Positions 5,475 through 9,026 of a stretch of DNA of 9,026 nt are shown in pieces (within the stretch, counting starts at the first letter, position 1; the number at the start of each line of letters is the position of its first letter). A program made the translations under genes and the position numbers. The stretch lies in the NCBI GenBank assembly GCA_903917305.1, contig CAIXAA010000935.1, positions 1-9,026 of the forward strand, written 5' to 3'. This DNA is from an uncultured Myxococcales bacterium (GTDB lineage: Bacteria; Myxococcota_A; UBA9042). The notes under the pieces are model-generated. The model saw only the letters and a list, made by a program, of their open reading frames with translations, ran no database searches and was not told the origin of the DNA.

Positions 5475-7109
5475 CTATCCGTGCTTGTCGGCGTGGGCTT
5501 CGTCCAAAAGCGTCGTGAGCCAGGCTTCCAGCGCATCGACGGACCAGCCCGTGCCGCGGTGCATGCCGCGCAGCGTTCCCTTGGCGTCGATCACGAACAG
5601 CGTCGGCACGCTCTCGATGTCCAGGGCGGTCATCGCATCCGGTCCGACCCACGCAATCGGCGGCGCGCCGGGCAGTCCTTCCTGGGCGAACTCCTCGATG
5701 GCCATCTCGTCGCGGTCGATCGAGGCTTCGACGACCTCCAGGCCACGCGAAGCCAGCCGCGCGTGCAGCTCCGCGACCAGCGGCGAGGTCTGCTTGCACG
5801 GCCCGCACCAGGTCGCCCACACATACAGCAGCAGCACCTTGCCCTTGAGCGTCGCCGGCGGCGCGCCGTGCGGATGGAACCAGCGCTGCACGTCGAGCAC
5901 CGGCATGCCTTGGCCGACACGCGGATCCTTGACCCAATCCGCGACGTTCGGCGCCGTCGAAGCCGGCCGCTTCTGCAGCGTCAGCACGACCGGATGCCGC
6001 GCGTCGTCGGCCGCCGGGTCCAGCGCGCGGCCGAGATCCGTCGGTCCCAAGTCCGCTTCGAGAAAGGCATCGCGCCCGCCGCCGGGCAGCGAGGGCTGCA
6101 GCGCCATCACCTTGTAGCGCCCCGTCGGCAGCGGCAGCTCGAAGCGGCCTTCGCGATCCGTGACGACCGTGCGCGAGTCCTGCTGCGCGTTCTGCGCGTC
6201 CGCAAGCTTGAGCGTGATGCGCCGGCCGGCCAGCGGCACGCCGTCCAGCGTGGCCTGCAGGTGGGAGCGCTCCGTGCCGGACCAGCGCGACGTCTGCTTG
6301 GACGGCGCCGCGCGCGGCTTCATCAGCGACGGGTAGGGCGGCGCAGTCGTGAGCCAGGTCGCGGCGTTGGCCACGTGCAGCGGCAAGCTCGACGTCGCCA
6401 CGAACAGATCAGCAGTTCCCGGCAGCACCTTGAGTTCCAGTTTCAGATCCGCGACCTGCACCACCGCGCCGCCCGCGGGATCCACCGTCACGAGGCCTTG
6501 CGCCACCGGCTGGGTCGCAGCGCTCAACGGCTGGTTCGGCGCGGCCACCGTCCACTGGTACGTCAGCGGTTCGCCGACCTGGACCTTGCCCTGGAAATGC
6601 ACGCCGATGGCGTGGCGCTGCCCGGTCGCGAGCAGGGACAGGCCATCCTGCACACGCAGAACTTCGCGTGCCGTCTGGGGAAACAGGCGGTCCATCGAAG
6701 CGCGCGCGACCGTGAAGCGCAGCAACGCCGGCACGCCCGGGCGCCGCACCTCGATCTGGCAGGACGTTCCAGGCTCGCCGCGGATGTGCTCCGCAAGTTC
6801 AGGGACTTTGATGCCTTCTGGGACCTGCCACGTGTCGACCGCGGTCAGCACGTCGCCCGCGAGCAGCCCCGCCTGCGCCGCCGGACTGCCAGGCAGCACC
6901 TGCGCGGCCATGATGCCGCCGGGCCGCGTCTCGAGCACGAGCCCGACGCCGCCTTGGTGCGTCTCGCTCTTGGCCGGCGCATTGCGGAACGGCCAGCGCG
7001 GATCGGGAGTCGCCGGCGCTGCTTGCGCGGCAAGGCTCCACCCCGCCAGCACGGGCAACAGGATCGAAACGGAAACAAGGAGGTGGCGGGGCAGGAAGGG
7101 CGTACTCAT
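5475..7109 (-). CDS. Exported PDZ / beta-domain / thioredoxin fusion protein
   Basis: The 544-residue protein is a probable periplasmic thiol-disulfide oxidoreductase fused to binding domains. It begins with a signal peptide (about 1-30, ending AAQA). A PDZ domain follows at about 53-135, with GVGLVLE, GGIMAAQVLPGSPAAQAGL (64-82) and LAGDVLTAVD (83-92). An Ig-like or unassigned beta region lies at about 160-250. A carboxypeptidase-regulatory-like beta sandwich lies at about 282-340 (GVPLAGRRITL, DREGRFELPLPTGRYKV). The C-terminal TlpA/ResA-like thioredoxin domain (about 397-535) has the active site WCGPC at 434-438 and the cis-proline at P502 in ESVPTLFV. PDZ and thioredoxin in one chain suggest reduction or oxidation of client proteins bound by their C-termini; this is inference. 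No Shine-Dalgarno precedes the ATG at 7109, while a -10-like element lies 7 bases upstream, so a leaderless mRNA is possible. It is the middle gene of a three-gene minus-strand run. Confidence 0.85.
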   Translation of the reverse strand: MSTPFLPRHLLVSVSILLPVLAGWSLAAQAAPATPDPRWPFRNAPAKSETHQGGVGLVLETRPGGIMAAQVLPGSPAAQAGLLAGDVLTAVDTWQVPEGIKVPELAEHIRGEPGTSCQIEVRRPGVPALLRFTVARASMDRLFPQTAREVLRVQDGLSLLATGQRHAIGVHFQGKVQVGEPLTYQWTVAAPNQPLSAATQPVAQGLVTVDPAGGAVVQVADLKLELKVLPGTADLFVATSSLPLHVANAATWLTTAPPYPSLMKPRAAPSKQTSRWSGTERSHLQATLDGVPLAGRRITLKLADAQNAQQDSRTVVTDREGRFELPLPTGRYKVMALQPSLPGGGRDAFLEADLGPTDLGRALDPAADDARHPVVLTLQKRPASTAPNVADWVKDPRVGQGMPVLDVQRWFHPHGAPPATLKGKVLLLYVWATWCGPCKQTSPLVAELHARLASRGLEVVEASIDRDEMAIEEFAQEGLPGAPPIAWVGPDAMTALDIESVPTLFVIDAKGTLRGMHRGTGWSVDALEAWLTTLLDEAHADKHG

Positions 7110-7116
7110 CGCGGCG

Positions 7117-7146
7117 AGGGTAGGGGGCGCAGGGCGCTGCCGTCAA
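7117..7146 (-). promoter_or_regulatory. Candidate promoter of the PDZ-thioredoxin gene, near-leaderless
   Basis: On the minus strand TTGACG (7146-7141) and TACCCT (7122-7117) are 18 bases apart. The -35 hexamer is identical to that of the DedA candidate and the -10 is nearly identical (TACCTT there). The predicted transcription start is about 7110, directly before the ATG at 7109, where no Shine-Dalgarno is seen. If real, the gene has its own promoter within a run that could otherwise be one operon. Confidence 0.4.
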
Positions 7147-7187
7147 CAAGAGAAACAGGCTGCGATGTTTGACCGCAGCGCGCGGAT

Positions 7188-7970
7188 CTACGCCAGTGGG
7201 CGCAGCGGCGTGCCGCCCTCGCTCGGGCGCGGCTCGTAGCGGATGTCCAGCGACGCGCGCGCCATCGTGGGCGAGACGTTCGACCAGGCGCAGTGCACCG
7301 CGAGCGCATCGAACAGCACGACGTCGCCCGACCGCACCGGTCCCGTGTGCCAGATCACCTCGGGCGCCACCGAAATCCCTGTCATGGCATCGACATGCGG
7401 CCAAAGGCCCTGGCGCTGCGACCCGGGCACGACGCCGAGCGGCCCCAGGTCCATCGGCGTGTCGGTCAGCGGCGCCCAGGCCGTCCAAAGCCGAGGTGTA
7501 TCGGGCAGATAGAAAAGGTCCTGGTGTGGCAGCGTCGTCTGCTCCGGCGAGCCCGGGAACTTGAGCCAGCAGTAGTTGGCCGTCGCGAGCCACACGGGCT
7601 CGCCCACCACCCACTCGAGAATGGCAAGCAGATCAGGGTCTTGGGCAAGGTCCTGGAACGCCGGCAGCAGCCGCAGCTCGCGTTGCAGCGCCACGAAGCG
7701 CGGATCATCCCAGCCGCGCCCCGCCAGCTGGGCACCCGGCACGGCCGCAAAGTGCGGCGATCCTTCGGGATCCGGGTGCAACCAGCCGTGTTGCTCGCAG
7801 AAGGATCGGGCAAAGGCGCGCACCGCCGCGACGTGCCCTGCCGGCAGGAAGTCGCGCAGGTACAGGTAGCCCAGCTCCCTTGCGAGCTCAAGGAGGCGCG
7901 GCGGATCGCGGCGCCACGGCGTCGCGTCCACGAAAGGCGCAGTGGCAAAGGTCTCTGGACGCAGCAACAT
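7188..7970 (-). CDS. PhyH-type Fe(II)/2-oxoglutarate-dependent dioxygenase
   Basis: The 260-residue protein belongs to the phytanoyl-CoA dioxygenase (PhyH) family of non-heme iron oxygenases. These hydroxylate or otherwise oxidise small molecules using O2 and 2-oxoglutarate. The iron-binding triad is visible: H149 and D151 in TTLPHQDLFYL, and H226 in LFDALAVHCAWSNVS. R238 in MARASLDIRYEP is placed to bind the 2-oxoglutarate carboxylate. The N-terminal part has the usual helical GYLYLRDFLPAGHVAAVRAF region (34-53). Length is typical, and there is no signal peptide, so it should be cytoplasmic. The substrate is unknown. Start choice: ATG at 7970, preceded by GAGAG at modest spacing; ATG at 7985 would add five residues. 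The frame stays open far upstream opposite serA, but that part is not protein-like. The gene diverges from serA and is followed after 78 bases by the PDZ-thioredoxin gene. Confidence 0.88.
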   Translation of the reverse strand: MLLRPETFATAPFVDATPWRRDPPRLLELARELGYLYLRDFLPAGHVAAVRAFARSFCEQHGWLHPDPEGSPHFAAVPGAQLAGRGWDDPRFVALQRELRLLPAFQDLAQDPDLLAILEWVVGEPVWLATANYCWLKFPGSPEQTTLPHQDLFYLPDTPRLWTAWAPLTDTPMDLGPLGVVPGSQRQGLWPHVDAMTGISVAPEVIWHTGPVRSGDVVLFDALAVHCAWSNVSPTMARASLDIRYEPRPSEGGTPLRPLA

Positions 7971-7988
7971 GGCGCACTCTCGCATTCG

Positions 7989-8009
7989 ACCCGGCTGCGC
8001 GGGCCGGGT
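7989..8009. repeat. 7-bp inverted repeat between the dioxygenase and serA
   Basis: ACCCGGC (7989-7995) and GCCGGGT (8003-8009) form a perfect inverted repeat around a 7-base spacer in the 93-base divergent region. It is placed 4 to 24 bases upstream of the dioxygenase's alternative start at 7985 and could be an operator or simply a GC-rich hairpin. Confidence 0.3.
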
Positions 8010-8046
8010 TGCAGGCTGCCCCCCGCTTCGCGTCCGGCCCAGCTTG

Positions 8047-8059
8047 GTGTAGGCTACAC
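8047..8059. promoter_or_regulatory. 6-bp inverted repeat overlapping a -10-like element just before serA
   Basis: GTGTAG (8047-8052), one base, then CTACAC (8054-8059) form a perfect inverted repeat that ends 4 bases before the serA ATG. It overlaps TAGGCT (8050-8055), a TAnnnT element 8 bases before the ATG. No Shine-Dalgarno is visible here. It could be a repressor site on a leaderless serA promoter, or a small hairpin near the start codon. No good -35 is seen at the expected distance. Confidence 0.3.
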
Positions 8060-8063
8060 GACC

Positions 8064-9026
8064 ATGAGCACCGAAACATCCTTTCCCAAGCAAGACATCA
8101 AGGTCTTGCTCCTCGAGAACATCCACACTTCGGCGCACGCGATCTTTGGCGGCGAAGGCTTCCAGGTCGAGGCCGTCTCCGGCGCGCTCAGCGAAGCCGA
8201 GCTGATGGTCAAGCTGCGTGATGTGCACCTGCTTGGCATTCGAAGCAAAACGCGGGTGACGGCGAAGTCGCTCAGCGAAGCCCGCCGCCTGCTGAGCATC
8301 GGCGCCTTCTGCATCGGCACCAACCAGATCGACCTGCACGCAGCGAACACCAAGGGAATTCCGGTGTTCAACGCGCCGTTCTCCAACACCCGCAGCGTCG
8401 CGGAGCTGATCCTGGGCGAGATCATCGTCCTGGCGCGCCGCCTCTTTGACCGCAGCCGCGAGGCGCACGAGGGCAAGTGGCGCAAGGCGGCGACCGGGGC
8501 CTTTGAAGTGCGCGGCAAGACGCTGGGCATCGTCGGCTACGGCCACATCGGCTCGCAAGTGGGCGTCCTGGCAGAAGGTTTGGGGATGCGCGTGCTGACG
8601 TACGACATCCGCTCCACGATGGCGATTGGCAACTCGCGGCCATGCGCGACGCTCGAGGAGCTGCTGGCGGACTCCGACTTCGTCACGCTGCACGTGCCCG
8701 AGACGCCGCAGACCAAAGGCATGATGGGCGCAGCGGAAATCGCGCAGATGAAGCCCGGCGCCTACCTGCTCAACGCGAGCCGCGGCACGGTCGTCGACAT
8801 CGACGCTCTTGCGGAAGCCTTGAAAAGTCAGCGGCTTGCCGGTGCTGCCATCGATGTCTACCCGGAGGAGCCGGAGACCAACAGCGACGACTTCAAGACA
8901 GCGCTGCAAGGCCTGGCGAACGTGGTGCTGTCGCCGCATGTGGGCGGATCCACGAGCGAAGCCCAGGAAGCGATCGGCAAGGAGGTCGCGACGAGCCTGA
9001 CGAAGTTCATCAACCAGGGCGCGACG
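8064..9026 (+). CDS. serA: D-3-phosphoglycerate dehydrogenase, C-terminus cut by the window edge
   Basis: SerA oxidises 3-phosphoglycerate to 3-phosphohydroxypyruvate with NAD, the first step of cytoplasmic L-serine synthesis. The 321 visible residues align closely with E. coli SerA: IGAFCIGTNQIDL (79-91), VFNAPFSNTRSVAEL (101-115), the NAD site GYGHIG (158-163) with D181 after the second strand, LHVPETPQTKGMMG (209-222), NASRGTVVD (237-245) and DVYPEEPETNSD (264-275). Catalytic R240, E269 and H292 carry the same numbers as in E. coli. The frame is open to the right edge; about 90 residues including the regulatory ACT domain should lie outside, so serine feedback cannot be judged from this window. 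The ATG at 8064 gives the expected N-terminal length but has no clear ribosome site. It is divergent from the dioxygenase gene. Confidence 0.95.
   Translation, partial: MSTETSFPKQDIKVLLLENIHTSAHAIFGGEGFQVEAVSGALSEAELMVKLRDVHLLGIRSKTRVTAKSLSEARRLLSIGAFCIGTNQIDLHAANTKGIPVFNAPFSNTRSVAELILGEIIVLARRLFDRSREAHEGKWRKAATGAFEVRGKTLGIVGYGHIGSQVGVLAEGLGMRVLTYDIRSTMAIGNSRPCATLEELLADSDFVTLHVPETPQTKGMMGAAEIAQMKPGAYLLNASRGTVVDIDALAEALKSQRLAGAAIDVYPEEPETNSDDFKTALQGLANVVLSPHVGGSTSEAQEAIGKEVATSLTKFINQGAT

Noticed and set aside
5376..7172. 598-residue open frame on the plus strand opposite the PDZ-thioredoxin gene
   Set aside because: The product is Arg/His/Gln-rich without domain pattern; long antisense frames are normal opposite high-GC genes. 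The minus-strand reading has a signal peptide, PDZ and WCGPC.
7971..8939. Continuation of the dioxygenase frame by over 300 codons opposite serA
   Set aside because: The PhyH protein begins near 7970; the upstream part is antisense to a well-conserved serA and has no recognisable sequence.
1..9026. Mobile element, CRISPR array, tRNA or toxin-antitoxin pair
   Set aside because: I found no transposase or integrase motifs, no regularly spaced repeats and no tRNA cloverleaf; base composition and coding style look even throughout.

Overview
The window is a gene-dense, high-GC bacterial chromosome segment (about two thirds G+C by eye). It carries eight complete protein genes and one gene cut by the right edge. 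I see no mobile element, CRISPR array, rRNA or tRNA. A signal-peptide-bearing M74 murein endopeptidase, a DedA membrane protein, an E. coli-type SerA and a periplasmic-type thioredoxin fusion point to a Gram-negative organism. A high-GC proteobacterium or a myxobacterium-like lineage would fit, but I cannot place it more closely.

Left part (1-2214): a perfect 16-bp hairpin (11-45) lies downstream of a small minus-strand four-helix membrane protein (106-534). A 256-base divergent region (535-790) holds a good minus-strand promoter candidate with an A-tract. It is followed by a probable two-gene plus-strand operon: an unrecognised 160-residue protein (791-1273) and, 5 bases later, an amidohydrolase-2 family metal hydrolase (1279-2214).

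Middle part (2197-4001): a minus-strand M74 (MepA-like) murein endopeptidase overlaps the 3' end of the amidohydrolase tail to tail. It diverges from a plus-strand DedA-family membrane protein (3360-4001). The endopeptidase has an intact zinc site, but its signal peptide lies upstream of its first ATG/GTG/TTG. An AUC codon stands at ideal distance from an AGGAG, so the start codon is either non-canonical, mutated or misread.

Right part (4002-9026): three minus-strand genes run head to tail with gaps of 78-87 bases, in transcription order a PhyH-type Fe(II)/2-oxoglutarate dioxygenase, an exported PDZ/beta-domain/thioredoxin fusion, and a four-helix membrane protein with GAF-like and PAS-like regions but no output domain. 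Divergent from the dioxygenase is serA (8064 to the edge), the first enzyme of serine synthesis, with all catalytic residues present and its C-terminal ACT domain outside the window.

Much of the left and middle looks like cell-envelope housekeeping (endopeptidase, DedA, small membrane protein). The right half combines periplasmic redox, a membrane sensor-like protein and serine synthesis. The most unusual items are the endopeptidase start codon, the PDZ-thioredoxin fusion and the output-less sensor. I did not find a clear new defence or mobile system.
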